64,000 nt of DNA from Micrococcaceae bacterium Sec5.1 (GTDB taxonomy: Bacteria; Actinomycetota; Actinomycetes; Actinomycetales; Micrococcaceae), in NCBI GenBank assembly GCA_039636795.1, contig CP143430.1:4836001-4900000 (forward strand), given 5' to 3'. Numbering within the stretch: position 1 is the stretch's first letter; each line of letters starts with the position of its first letter. The notes beneath the pieces are model-generated. The model ran no database searches. It was not told the DNA's origin and saw nothing but the letters and a program-made list of their open reading frames with translations. Positions 25,472 through 33,584 of the stretch are shown here, one piece after another. Both the position numbers and the translations under genes were made by a program.

Positions 25472-26524
25472 CTATTCGGTGGCGTCGCGGGCCAGGTGGA
25501 TTCCGTTCTCTGCCAGCCACACCGGGTTGAAGGCCTTGCTCAGGTAGTTGGTTCCGGCGTCGGGCGCTATGGCCACCACCACCGAACCGTGGGGTGCGGC
25601 CCGGGCTACCCGCAGGGCAGCGGCCACAGCGAGCCCGGACGATGGACCCAGCGCAAGCCCTTCTTCGTCGAGGAGCCGATGCACCGTGGAGTAGACCTCG
25701 TCGTTGGGGATACGCAGGAAGCGGTCAACAATGGAGCGGTCAAAGGCCTTGGGCCATTCAGCCTGGGGCCAGGAGTTACCCACACCATCCACCAGGATCT
25801 CCCCGGGATGTCCACCGCTGTAGGCGGAGCCGTAGGGGTCGGCGCCCACCACTTCAAGGTGCCCGCCCGGCCGCAAAGCTGCAACTTTCTCTTTCAGGAA
25901 CCGGCCATTGCCGCTGATCGTCCCGCCGGTTCCGATGCCGGCCACAAAATGCGTAACCAACCCGTGGGTCTGCTCCCAGATTTCCGGTCCTGTCGTTTCA
26001 TAATGTGCGGCTGGATTGGCAGGGTTATCGAACTGCATGGGCCGCCAGGCACCAGGGGTCCCGGCCGTGATGCGCGCTGCCACCGCACGGGCGTTCTCCG
26101 GCGATTCGGAGGGCGCGCTCCAGTCCGTCAGGACCACGCGCGCCCCGTAGCTGTGGAGCGCGGCGAGCTTCTCCTGGGAGATGGTGTCGCCGGTAACCAC
26201 CACCACGGGATGCCCCGTCAACCGCCCAATGAGCGCCAGTCCGATCCCGGTATTGCCGGAGGTGCTTTCCACAATGGTTGCGCCCGGCTGTAACTCTCCG
26301 GAGCGCTCGGCCGCCCGGACCATGCTCAGCGCAGTACGGTCCTTGATGGATCCGCCAGGGTTCTCCGACTCAAGCTTGATGTGGATGGTGCTGCCCAATC
26401 CACGGCCCAGCGCCTCCAATTTCACCAGCGGAGTGTTGCCCACTTTGTCCAGAACGGAGGCATCCAGCCCATCAGGCAAACCCGCCGCCAAGTGGGCGCC
26501 ATGTTTGCGGATCGCGGTACTCAC
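25472..26524 (-). CDS. Cysteine synthase / cystathionine beta-synthase family PLP enzyme
   Basis: A 350-residue fold-type II PLP protein. The Schiff-base lysine is Lys61 in NPGGSIKDRT; the substrate loop STSGNTG (87-93) and the phosphate-binding GTGGTISG near 199-206 are intact. It has the length of the catalytic domain only, with no CBS domains. Family members add sulfide, cysteine or another nucleophile to O-acetylserine, serine or a related substrate, or run the reverse elimination. Its start overlaps the stop of the lyase-like gene (ATGA). The operon suggests a dedicated role with the monooxygenase and lyase, not housekeeping CysK. Confidence 0.92.
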   Translation of the reverse strand: MSTAIRKHGAHLAAGLPDGLDASVLDKVGNTPLVKLEALGRGLGSTIHIKLESENPGGSIKDRTALSMVRAAERSGELQPGATIVESTSGNTGIGLALIGRLTGHPVVVVTGDTISQEKLAALHSYGARVVLTDWSAPSESPENARAVAARITAGTPGAWRPMQFDNPANPAAHYETTGPEIWEQTHGLVTHFVAGIGTGGTISGNGRFLKEKVAALRPGGHLEVVGADPYGSAYSGGHPGEILVDGVGNSWPQAEWPKAFDRSIVDRFLRIPNDEVYSTVHRLLDEEGLALGPSSGLAVAAALRVARAAPHGSVVVAIAPDAGTNYLSKAFNPVWLAENGIHLARDATE

Positions 26525-28149
26525 GTGGTTCCCTCCCCTTCAGCCGTAGCCGGCAATTCCTGCGCCACCACATCGCGCAACTCACGTCGCGCACGCTCCA
26601 CCAGGTCCGGAGCCGACGGCCGGTCCGCCAGCACATCAGCCAGCCGAGCCACAACGGCGCCCGTCCCCTTTCCGAGCGGTTGCGAGGCTCCCGCTTCGAG
26701 CAGCAAATACGACGCCGTCAGTGCCTCAATGGCAAGCAATTTCTCCAAAGCCTCTACGGACTTTTCGAGTTGCTGCAACGCCAGCGGCGCCAAGGTGGAG
26801 TGGTCCTCGACGTCGGCCGAGAGGGTGGGTGCCCCGAGCGTCGCCGGCGCTGCCAGGAACTTCAGTTCGGACAGCAGTCCCGCTGCTGAGTACCAGAGCA
26901 GCCCGGGCAACTCCTCCTGCACAAGGCCTGCGGCCGGTCCGGACTCAGAAACCGCATCCTCCAGATGCCTGGCGGCAGCTTCCAGATGCCTCGCCCGAAT
27001 CACCCGCTGTGGCGGATACAGCTTGGCGATGCGCCGCTCGCTGGAAATACCCACATGCGCCAAGGCAAGCCGCAGGCCCTCGAAGGAAAGAGCCAGCTGC
27101 ATCGGTTGGAAGTTCCCTCCGGACACCATTTGCCCCGTTTCGATATCAACCAACGGATTGTCGCCGCGTCCGTTCAGCTCCACGTTCAACGCAGCGCCGA
27201 GCTGTGAAACCAAGGATCGAAAAGCGCCATGCGTTTGGGGCGCAGCACGGAATGACAATGCATCCTGCACCGAGACTTCGGGACGAACGTCCTCCAACCA
27301 CCCGCCGCGCAACAGGTAACGTACCGCGGCCGCCGAGTCCTTCTGCCCGTCCACCGCCTTGCCCGCTTGGATAGCCGTCGAAAACGGGCTGAGGTTCCCG
27401 CCGCCGTCGTATCTTGCAATGGTTTCCAAGGACAGCGAAAGCGCGACGTCGGCGAGTTCCGCCAGCTGCTGCAGGCGCACCAAGGCGAGGGTGCCTGCCC
27501 CCACCGAGTAGGCGTTTGCGCTGACCAGGGCCAGGGCCTCACCGGGCGCGAGCCGCAGCGGCTGTAGACCGGCGTCGGCGAGCGCTTTCGCCCCGGGCAC
27601 CAAGGTGCCGTTCGCATCGATCGCTTCACCTTCACCGATGGCGACGGCGGCGACGGCGGCGAGTTGGGTGAGGTCCGACGAGCCGACTGAACCTTCTCGC
27701 GGTATGGCGGGAAAAACTCCACGGTTGAGCATTTCGGCATAGAACCTGGCCGTCTCCGGACGCACACCGGAGCCGCCACGGCTGAAACCGACGAGGCGGG
27801 TGAGAATCACTGCGCGGGAGGAGGGCCTGTCCAGATAGTCGCCCACACCACTGTTGTGGTACCTGACTACTTGGATTTGATAGGCAAGGACCGACTTCTC
27901 CTCCACAACCGTGTCGCGTCCGGACCCAAGGAGGGTGTTGAGGCCGTAGATTCTCTGCCCGGACGTTGAAGCGCGCTCCAGCACTTCACGTGAGCGGCCC
28001 ATCAAAGACAACGCATCGTGGTTGAGTTTCACGTGAAACCCCGGATCCAGGGCAGCCTGCGCCACGCTTTCAGGGTCCACCGGCGATGTGCCGATCAGCA
28101 GGGCCCTGAGCTCGGAAGTCCTGGGCTCGGGGATTGGTTCGGAAGACAT
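26521..28149 (-). CDS. Aromatic amino acid ammonia-lyase (HAL/PAL) family protein with altered MIO motif
   Basis: A 542-residue HAL-fold protein. Tyr68 in IYGLNTLLGSG, RYHNSGVG (HAL LSHAAG equivalent), VQDALSFRAAPQTHG and GRGDNPLVD match family landmarks. The cofactor site reads GSVGSSDLTQLA (153-164) where HAL has GSVGASGDLAPLA: the Ala-Ser-Gly triad that cyclises to the methylidene-imidazolone (MIO) is replaced by Ser-Ser with the glycine missing. So it may lack MIO or form it unusually. It sits 2 bases after the monooxygenase gene and overlaps the cysteine-synthase-like gene. A substrate with an imidazole-like ring and sulfur, such as ergothioneine, is a speculation from context. Confidence 0.85.
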   Translation of the reverse strand: MSSEPIPEPRTSELRALLIGTSPVDPESVAQAALDPGFHVKLNHDALSLMGRSREVLERASTSGQRIYGLNTLLGSGRDTVVEEKSVLAYQIQVVRYHNSGVGDYLDRPSSRAVILTRLVGFSRGGSGVRPETARFYAEMLNRGVFPAIPREGSVGSSDLTQLAAVAAVAIGEGEAIDANGTLVPGAKALADAGLQPLRLAPGEALALVSANAYSVGAGTLALVRLQQLAELADVALSLSLETIARYDGGGNLSPFSTAIQAGKAVDGQKDSAAAVRYLLRGGWLEDVRPEVSVQDALSFRAAPQTHGAFRSLVSQLGAALNVELNGRGDNPLVDIETGQMVSGGNFQPMQLALSFEGLRLALAHVGISSERRIAKLYPPQRVIRARHLEAAARHLEDAVSESGPAAGLVQEELPGLLWYSAAGLLSELKFLAAPATLGAPTLSADVEDHSTLAPLALQQLEKSVEALEKLLAIEALTASYLLLEAGASQPLGKGTGAVVARLADVLADRPSAPDLVERARRELRDVVAQELPATAEGEGTT

Positions 28150-28151
28150 GG

Positions 28152-29480
28152 TCAGAAGTCCAGAAGATTCTGGCGGAAGCCGCCGTCGCCGTAACTCTTC
28201 CTCAACAGGCCGCGGCGGCGCAGTTCGGGAGTCAGCTTGTCCAAGACGCCGTGCACGGTTACGGGGTCCACGAACCCCGAGAAGAGGAAGCCGTCCCCAC
28301 CCACCGCCTCGCCGGTCTCCTCAAGGTAGTCCGCGATTTCACCAACCGTGCCGATGATCGAATCGCCGGCACCACCGCTGCGTGCCTGAAGGATCTGGCG
28401 CAGGGTAGACCCCGGAGGCGCTGCCTTGGCGAAGTGCTCCAACGTGCCCTGGTTGCTGTTGGTGCTCAATTCAGGCAACGGCGCATCGAGGTCGAACTGC
28501 TTGAAGTCGATCACGGACAGGTAGGAGATCGAGTTGAGCTGGCTGTCGATATCACGCTGGGTAAGCTCCCGGCGCTGCGCCCGCAACTCCTCAGCCTCGG
28601 CTGATGAGCCAACCACGGTGGGCTTCAGCACGAAAAGTACCTTGACGTCGTCGGGGTTCCTGCCAGCCTTGGCAGCCTCGGCACGGATGGAATCCCGGTA
28701 GGCCTTCATGCCGTCAGCGCCACGCGCCAAGGCGATCGCGACGTCGGCGTGCCCACCCGCGAACGCTTTGCCCCGAGGAGAAGCACCCGCCTGCACCAGC
28801 ACAGGCTCCTCCGGCAGAGGCGCGGTGTTCAGCGGACCGCGGACCTTGAAGAAGTCGCCCTGGTGGTTAATAGGGTGCACTTTGGTGTGGTCGGCGAATC
28901 TGCCGGCCTCAACGTCCTCGAGCACCGCGTCAGGTTCCCAGCTCCGCCAAAGCCTCCGTACGACGTCGACGAATTCCTCCGCTTTCTCGTACCGAAGGTC
29001 GTGTTCAATCTGCTGATCCAGCCCGTAATTCTGTGCCGCCAGGTCACTGCCGGACGTGACGACGTTCCAGCCGAGCTGCCCCTCGGAGAAGTGCTGCAGC
29101 GTGGCCAGCAGCCGGGCGGCTGTAAAGGGCGGATAGAACGATGCGCTGACGGTCGGCACAATCCCTAGGTGCTTGGTGGCGGACAGAAGATACGGAACCA
29201 GGGCCAAGGGGTCATGCTTGGGCGCAAAGGAAGCGTGTGCCAGCGAGACCTCGGCGGTGCCGCCATAAGTATCAGGAACAGTAAGGGAATCCTCGATGAT
29301 GAAAAGGTCAAGGCCGGATTGCTCGAACGCACGCACGGCGTCTTGATACAGGGCAGGTTTCTTCCAGTCGTAGCCCAGGCTGTAGCCGGGAGTTCCCCAC
29401 CCCTGGACACCGAAACCGTGCCCCACGAACCATCCAAAATGCAGCATGGGCTTGAGTGTAGGGCTGCCTTGTCCGTTCAC
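28152..29480 (-). CDS. LLM-class flavin-dependent monooxygenase (NtaA/SnaA/DszA family)
   Basis: A 442-residue FMN-dependent two-component monooxygenase of the bacterial luciferase-like superfamily. MLHFGWFVGHGFGVQGW opens the barrel, and WNVVTSGSDLAAQNYGLD near residues 132-149 is the NtaA/DszA signature; PVLVQAGASPRGKAFA binds FMN phosphate. Such enzymes cleave C-S or C-N bonds (dibenzothiophene sulfone, nitrilotriacetate) with reduced flavin from a separate reductase, not seen here. GTG 29480 has a weak site (CAGGTCGCG); ATG 29447 is the alternative. It is the first gene of the three-gene operon, divergent from the SAM-riboswitch operon. Confidence 0.92.
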   Translation of the reverse strand: MNGQGSPTLKPMLHFGWFVGHGFGVQGWGTPGYSLGYDWKKPALYQDAVRAFEQSGLDLFIIEDSLTVPDTYGGTAEVSLAHASFAPKHDPLALVPYLLSATKHLGIVPTVSASFYPPFTAARLLATLQHFSEGQLGWNVVTSGSDLAAQNYGLDQQIEHDLRYEKAEEFVDVVRRLWRSWEPDAVLEDVEAGRFADHTKVHPINHQGDFFKVRGPLNTAPLPEEPVLVQAGASPRGKAFAGGHADVAIALARGADGMKAYRDSIRAEAAKAGRNPDDVKVLFVLKPTVVGSSAEAEELRAQRRELTQRDIDSQLNSISYLSVIDFKQFDLDAPLPELSTNSNQGTLEHFAKAAPPGSTLRQILQARSGGAGDSIIGTVGEIADYLEETGEAVGGDGFLFSGFVDPVTVHGVLDKLTPELRRRGLLRKSYGDGGFRQNLLDF

Positions 29481-29572
29481 CGCGACCTGATTTCTTGCGA
29501 AGTTACAGGGGGTCGTACTGCGTCAATTATGCTCCCGGGGCGTCACATTTGGGCTGCTACTCCAGCACCGGC

Positions 29573-29602
29573 CGGTTACGCAACATGACGACCGCGTAAC
29601 CG
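29573..29602. promoter_or_regulatory. Inverted repeat in the divergent sulfur-gene spacer
   Basis: CGGTTACGC (29573-29581) and GCGTAACCG (29594-29602) form a perfect 9-bp dyad with a 12-base spacer. It lies between the monooxygenase operon and the SAM-IV riboswitch. Position suggests an operator for the monooxygenase operon, perhaps for a regulator encoded elsewhere. Confidence 0.4.
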
Positions 29603-29645
29603 CTTGCAAGTGCGGGCCGCCGCCGCGGGATGTTACGTTTTTCTT

Positions 29646-29724
29646 GAGTAATGAGCACCAGCGCCAAGCCCTGACTTGCTGGTCGGCAACCCTCTCTCCG
29701 GCGGGGTGCCTCAGGTGACTACTC
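29646..29724 (+). promoter_or_regulatory. SAM-IV-type riboswitch
   Basis: The sequence matches the actinobacterial SAM-IV aptamer: P1 GAGTA/TACTC (29646-29650 with 29720-29724), the ATGAGCACCAGCGCCAAG segment, GACTTGCTGGTCGGCAACCC and GGGGTGCC closing into the pseudoknot core. It precedes DUF1737, rhodanese and metZ, the usual context of this riboswitch. S-adenosylmethionine binding should lower expression of homocysteine/methionine synthesis. Confidence 0.88.
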
Positions 29725-29772
29725 GGCGTATCGACACTTCGAACTGCAAGCGTGACTGAGGAGCACCAGCCA

Positions 29773-30039
29773 ATGCCTGAACCCACTGAAGAAAAACTCT
29801 CCTACCGCCTGATTACAGGTCCGGATACACGCGAATTCTGCGAGCGAATCACCACGGCCCTCGCTGACGGCTACGTGCTCCACGGCAGCCCGGCAGCCAC
29901 GTTCAATGGCACGGATGTCATCGTGGCGCAGGCCGTCGTACTGCCCGTGGCCATCGCCAACGCAGACGCCGCCGTCGCGAATGCAGTTGACCAGTTGGAG
30001 AACGACGACGACGAAGAAGCATTCGAGGGACACGCATGA
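29773..30039 (+). CDS. DUF1737-family protein
   Basis: An 88-residue protein; ATG 29773 is chosen because GAGGAG is 9 bases upstream, although a GTG at 29752 is also in frame. The middle contains YRLITGPDTREFCERITTAL and GYVLHGSPAATFNG, the DUF1737 pattern (an N-terminal strand followed by a conserved gly-rich loop and a Thr-Phe-Asn), then an acidic tail. The function is unknown. It is the first gene of the SAM-riboswitch operon and overlaps the rhodanese gene by 4 bases, so a methionine/sulfur-related role is implied. Confidence 0.9.
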   Translation: MPEPTEEKLSYRLITGPDTREFCERITTALADGYVLHGSPAATFNGTDVIVAQAVVLPVAIANADAAVANAVDQLENDDDEEAFEGHA

Positions 30040-30446
30040 GTTACGCAGGTGACCTGACCCCGCAGGACGCGTGGGCCAAGCTTGAAGACGGCGCCATCCT
30101 GGTAGACGTCCGCACCGAGGCCGAGTGGGCACACATCGGCATTCCGGACACCAAAGCCACAGAGAATGATCCCCTGTTCATTCAGTGGAACCTCGCCGGC
30201 GGCATTCCCAACTCCCGCTTCCTCGAGGACCTGCAGCAGCAGGCACCCGAGGGCGAGGGCGTGGAACTCGTTTTCATTTGCCGCTCAGGCCAGCGCTCCA
30301 TCTCTGCTGCCATCGCCGCGACGCAGGCCGGATTCACCGCCTACAACGTCCTCGAGGGCTTCGAAGGTGACCCGGACCGGTATGGCGAACGCACCATCAA
30401 CGGCTGGAAGAACCGTGGCCTGCCGACCAACCTGGGGAACGACTAA
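30036..30446 (+). CDS. Rhodanese-domain protein (single domain)
   Basis: A 136-residue single rhodanese domain. DAWAKLEDGAILVDVRTEAEW carries the strand and the Asp-Val-Arg motif; the active-site loop is CRSGQR with Cys82, which would carry a persulfide. It starts within the DUF1737 stop (ATGA) and its TAA directly abuts the metZ GTG. A sulfane-sulfur relay to or from the O-succinylhomoserine sulfhydrylase is plausible. The adjacent order DUF1737-rhodanese-metZ recurs in actinobacteria. Confidence 0.93.
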   Translation: MSYAGDLTPQDAWAKLEDGAILVDVRTEAEWAHIGIPDTKATENDPLFIQWNLAGGIPNSRFLEDLQQQAPEGEGVELVFICRSGQRSISAAIAATQAGFTAYNVLEGFEGDPDRYGERTINGWKNRGLPTNLGND

Positions 30447-31655
30447 GTGACTTTCAATCCCGATGCCGCCAGCTGGAGCCCTGACACCCAGGCAGTACGC
30501 GGTGGCCTTGACCGTACCAACTTCCAGGAGACGTCCGAACCCGTTTTCCTGAACTCCGGCTTCGTCTACGAATCCGCTGCCGCCGCCGAACGCGCCTTCA
30601 CTGGCGAGGACGAACGCTTCGTTTACTCCCGCTACGGCAACCCGTCCGTGGCCACGTTCCAGGAGCGGTTGCGGTTGCTCGAAGGAACCGAGGCTTGCTT
30701 TGCGACGGCGTCCGGCATGTCCGCGGTGTTCACCGCCTTGGGTGCCCTGTTGGCTGCCGGTGATCGCGTGGTTGCCGCCCGCTCCCTGTTCGGCTCGTGC
30801 TTCGTGATCCTCAATGAGATCCTGCCGCGCTGGGGCGTAGAGACCGTGTTTGTCGATGGTCCCGACCTCGATCAGTGGCGTGCTGCCCTCTCCGAACCCA
30901 CCACCGCTGTGTTCTTCGAGTCGCCGTCCAACCCGATGCAGGAAATCGTGGACATCGCCGCCGTCAGCGAGCTCGCGCATGCAGCGGGAGCGACCGTCGT
31001 CGTCGACAACGTCTTTGCCACTCCCCTGCTGCAGCGTTGCGGTGACTTGGGCGCAGACGTCATTGTTTACTCCGGCACCAAGCACATCGATGGCCAGGGG
31101 CGCGTCCTCGGCGGCGCGATCATGGGCACCAAGGAATTCATCGATGGCCCGGTCAAGCAGTTGATGCGGCACACCGGGCCGTCGCTCTCCGCGTTCAACG
31201 CGTGGGTATTGACCAAGGGCCTGGAGACCATGGGGCTGCGCGTGAACCACAGCTCGGCCTCCGCTTTGAAAATCGCGGAATGGCTCGAGCAGCAACCTGC
31301 CATTAGCTGGGTCAAGTACCCCTTGTTGAAATCGCACCCGCAGTACGAACTGGCGGCGAAGCAGATGAAGGCCGGCGGTACTGTGCTGACGTTCGAGCTG
31401 CTGCCCTCTTCCGGGCGGTCCGCCAAAGACGCCGCGTTCGCGTTGCTGGACGGTCTGCGCGTCATCGACATCTCCAACAACCTGGGCGACTCCAAGTCCC
31501 TCATCACGCATCCGGCCACCACCACCCACCGGGCCATGGGGCCTGAAGGTCGCGTGGCCATTGGGTTGAGCGACGGCGTGGTCCGTTTGTCCGTGGGCCT
31601 GGAAGATGTAGACGATCTCATTCTGGATCTGGAGAAGGCCCTCAAACAGGTCTAA
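30447..31655 (+). CDS. metZ: O-succinylhomoserine sulfhydrylase
   Basis: A 402-residue fold-type I PLP enzyme of the Cys/Met metabolism family. The opening TQAVRGGLDRTNFQETSEPVF and VYSRYGNPSVATFQERL are characteristic of MetZ. The cofactor lysine is in YSGTKHIDGQGRVLGG near residue 212, and SLGD-like DSKSLITHPATTTH marks the C-terminal domain. It makes homocysteine from O-succinylhomoserine and sulfide. Translation starts at GTG immediately after the rhodanese stop. It is controlled by the SAM-IV riboswitch upstream of DUF1737. Confidence 0.95.
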   Translation: MTFNPDAASWSPDTQAVRGGLDRTNFQETSEPVFLNSGFVYESAAAAERAFTGEDERFVYSRYGNPSVATFQERLRLLEGTEACFATASGMSAVFTALGALLAAGDRVVAARSLFGSCFVILNEILPRWGVETVFVDGPDLDQWRAALSEPTTAVFFESPSNPMQEIVDIAAVSELAHAAGATVVVDNVFATPLLQRCGDLGADVIVYSGTKHIDGQGRVLGGAIMGTKEFIDGPVKQLMRHTGPSLSAFNAWVLTKGLETMGLRVNHSSASALKIAEWLEQQPAISWVKYPLLKSHPQYELAAKQMKAGGTVLTFELLPSSGRSAKDAAFALLDGLRVIDISNNLGDSKSLITHPATTTHRAMGPEGRVAIGLSDGVVRLSVGLEDVDDLILDLEKALKQV

Positions 31656-31665
31656 CCTGTCTCGC

Positions 31666-32262
31666 ATGAGCGGGAATCATCCCTATCGCCGTGCCGGAGC
31701 GGTCATCGTTGCCGGCACGGCGATCTGGTTTGCAGGTATTTCGCCGGTGTCGCGCGTCTACATCACCCCCGACGCCGCCGAACGTCTTCGTATGCTTGAG
31801 GCGGGCCAGCGTGGCTGGGTTATTGGGCAGCACCTCGCAGCGGCTGGAACCGTCGCGGTGCCTGTGGGATTCGCAGCCTTTGCCGGTCGTCTTCCGGGCG
31901 GACGGGCGAAGCGGTGGGCTGTTGCAGCCGCGGCCGCTTTGCTGGCAGGGGCCCCGCTCTTTGTGTCGAGTTTGTCCCGCCGGGCCTCGGACCTGGAACG
32001 CTTTGCCTACGGCCGGGGATCCAATGCGCCATTCCTCGCCTACTCCGGGCTCCACGTTCTTGCCTTGGCGGCGCTGGGCGGAAGCCTCCTGGCGTCGCCC
32101 GCCAAACGATGGATCGGGGTCACGGCCGCAGCCAGCGCGCCCATCTACGGCGCCATCCTTGTGGCCAAGAAGGACATCCCACCATTCGTGTTCTACCTGG
32201 TCGAGGGCTTGGCTGGGGCGTACCTGATGACATGGGAAGAGGCTGACTCCGTAGAAGCCTAG
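31666..32262 (+). CDS. Uncharacterised membrane protein
   Basis: A 198-residue protein with about five to six hydrophobic segments ([15 protein letters not shown] near 11-25, a segment near 55-70, [49 protein letters not shown] and [14 protein letters not shown]). A long polar loop near 100-120 ([16 protein letters not shown]) separates the two halves. I do not recognise a family or catalytic residues. It follows metZ by 10 bases and could share its transcript. Its stop overlaps the stop of the convergent ligase gene (CTAG). Confidence 0.72.
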   Translation: MSGNHPYRRAGAVIVAGTAIWFAGISPVSRVYITPDAAERLRMLEAGQRGWVIGQHLAAAGTVAVPVGFAAFAGRLPGGRAKRWAVAAAAALLAGAPLFVSSLSRRASDLERFAYGRGSNAPFLAYSGLHVLALAALGGSLLASPAKRWIGVTAAASAPIYGAILVAKKDIPPFVFYLVEGLAGAYLMTWEEADSVEA

Positions 32263-33458
32263 GGCCGGCGGACCCTGGTCAGGATGGGCGCCGGATCCTT
32301 GTGCGAGTCTGCGGTAGCGCCACGAAGCGTCACCTTCACGGCATGTCCAACCACCGCCCCCAGCGCCTCATTGCTGGGCGGACTCCCCGGCGGATTTTGT
32401 GCCTCACGTTGCCGGTTGTTGAAACGCTCTGCTGCTTCGCGTTGCTCCCGGGCTCCGTTCCCGCGCTCAAGGATGTCCGAAATTCCGGCCTTCACGAGTT
32501 CCAGTTCACCTTGGTCGTCCAGGACTGGGCTCAGATAATCCACCAAGGCCCAGACCACATCCGCTGCCGGTTGGGGACGGAAGTCGCCAAAGTCCAGGAG
32601 GTCTCCGCGAAGTCCCGAATTGCTCGCTTGCCAACTCGCCATCCGGAGCAAGGCCGTCGGGACTGAGGCGGGCTCAACGCCGTCGAGCATTTCCAGGGAA
32701 GCGGTCTCAACCAATGCCCTCACAAGCACTGCTATCAAAGCTGCGTCTTCCGAGCGGAGGCACACGTCAGCCACCCTCACTTCCACCGTGGGATGATTGC
32801 GGGAGATGCGGGCGTCGAAGTAGATCATGCCCTCGTCAAGGAGCACCCCCGTGTCCAGGAGGCGCTGGACCATGCGCCGGTAGGCAGTCAACGAGCCAAA
32901 AACGGCAGAAGGCCCGGACGTCGGCCACCGGTTCCAGGCCTGGATCCGGTAGCTCTCGAAACCCGTGGGCAGCCCACGCCAGTATGGGGAATTGGCGCTG
33001 ATGGCCGTTAAAACAGCAAGTTTGTCGCGAATGTGATCGAGGACCACCACGCCCTCTTCAGGCGACTCCACGGCAGTGTGCACATGGAAGCCGCACGTCA
33101 GTTGCTCGTGGGCCGTCAACCCGAAGCGTTCAAGCATCACGGCAAAGCGCGGATCTGGAGTCGTATGGGTGTTCTTAGCCAGGGGTGACGTGGCAAGCGC
33201 GGCCACCCGGGCGTTGTGTTTCCTGGCACCGTCATTGGCCATCGCACGTCCGCGCCGGATCTGCTGGAGGAGCTCACTGTAGCCATGGCACGGGCGGGTC
33301 TGGGTTTCGATTTGTTCCAGCTTCAGTTCGTGGCTCAGCCCCATCCCTGTTTCAGGCGCGGGTTCCGTGCCTGCCAGCAGCGCATCCGCGAGGGCCAAGG
33401 GCTCGCCCGTCACAGGATCGACGATGAGTAGCTCTTCCTCCACCCCGAAAGTCCGCAT
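32259..33458 (-). CDS. ybdK: Glutamate-cysteine ligase family 2 (YbdK-type carboxylate-amine ligase)
   Basis: A 399-residue ligase of the GCS2 family from ATG 33458 ([11 protein letters not shown]), chosen because upstream in-frame ATGs at 33476 and 33503 lie near or inside a palindromic repeat; no strong ribosome site decides. Landmarks are [13 protein letters not shown] at the start, a Phe-His-Val in [17 protein letters not shown] near 110, and [17 protein letters not shown]. Family members join a carboxylate to an amine with ATP; related enzymes include EgtA (gamma-glutamylcysteine for ergothioneine) and weak gamma-glutamyl ligases. Which substrate applies here is not visible. Confidence 0.9.
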   Translation of the reverse strand: MRTFGVEEELLIVDPVTGEPLALADALLAGTEPAPETGMGLSHELKLEQIETQTRPCHGYSELLQQIRRGRAMANDGARKHNARVAALATSPLAKNTHTTPDPRFAVMLERFGLTAHEQLTCGFHVHTAVESPEEGVVVLDHIRDKLAVLTAISANSPYWRGLPTGFESYRIQAWNRWPTSGPSAVFGSLTAYRRMVQRLLDTGVLLDEGMIYFDARISRNHPTVEVRVADVCLRSEDAALIAVLVRALVETASLEMLDGVEPASVPTALLRMASWQASNSGLRGDLLDFGDFRPQPAADVVWALVDYLSPVLDDQGELELVKAGISDILERGNGAREQREAAERFNNRQREAQNPPGSPPSNEALGAVVGHAVKVTLRGATADSHKDPAPILTRVRRP

Positions 33459-33489
33459 GGCACCATTCTGCTTCATGCGGCCCGGGAAA

Positions 33490-33576
33490 TTCTGCTGGAT
33501 CATCGCTCCATTGCCGACGTGGCGTCCCGGGAATCCGGGCTCCTCCCCACGTGGGGAGCAGGATGATCCAGCAGAA
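33490..33576. repeat. Palindromic repeat element (TTCTGCTGGATCAT family)
   Basis: Outer arms TTCTGCTGGATCAT (33490-33503) and ATGATCCAGCAGAA (33563-33576) are perfect 14-bp complements. Inside lie a second dyad, CTCCCCACGTGGGGAG (33543-33558, a perfect 16-bp palindrome), and a small CCCGG-GAAT-CCGGG hairpin near 33526-33539. A third copy of the arm occurs at 38547-38560. The element lies between the murA-type gene and the ligase gene, both on the minus strand. Confidence 0.7.
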
Positions 33577-33584
33577 AAGCGTGC

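Noticed and set aside
25198..25520. Possible proteins with repeated FHIHRL or HPPAFG-like segments on the minus strand over the 32-bp array
   Set aside because: The array period of 32 bp does not keep one reading frame, so these are translations of a noncoding minisatellite.
30285..31667. A 460-codon minus-strand frame over the rhodanese and metZ genes
   Set aside because: metZ on the plus strand has all PLP-enzyme motifs; the antisense frame is a GC-rich shadow.
33459..33503. Upstream ATG starts for the YbdK-type ligase gene
   Set aside because: ATG 33503 lies inside a palindromic repeat arm, and the residues before MRTFGVEEE are not family-like.
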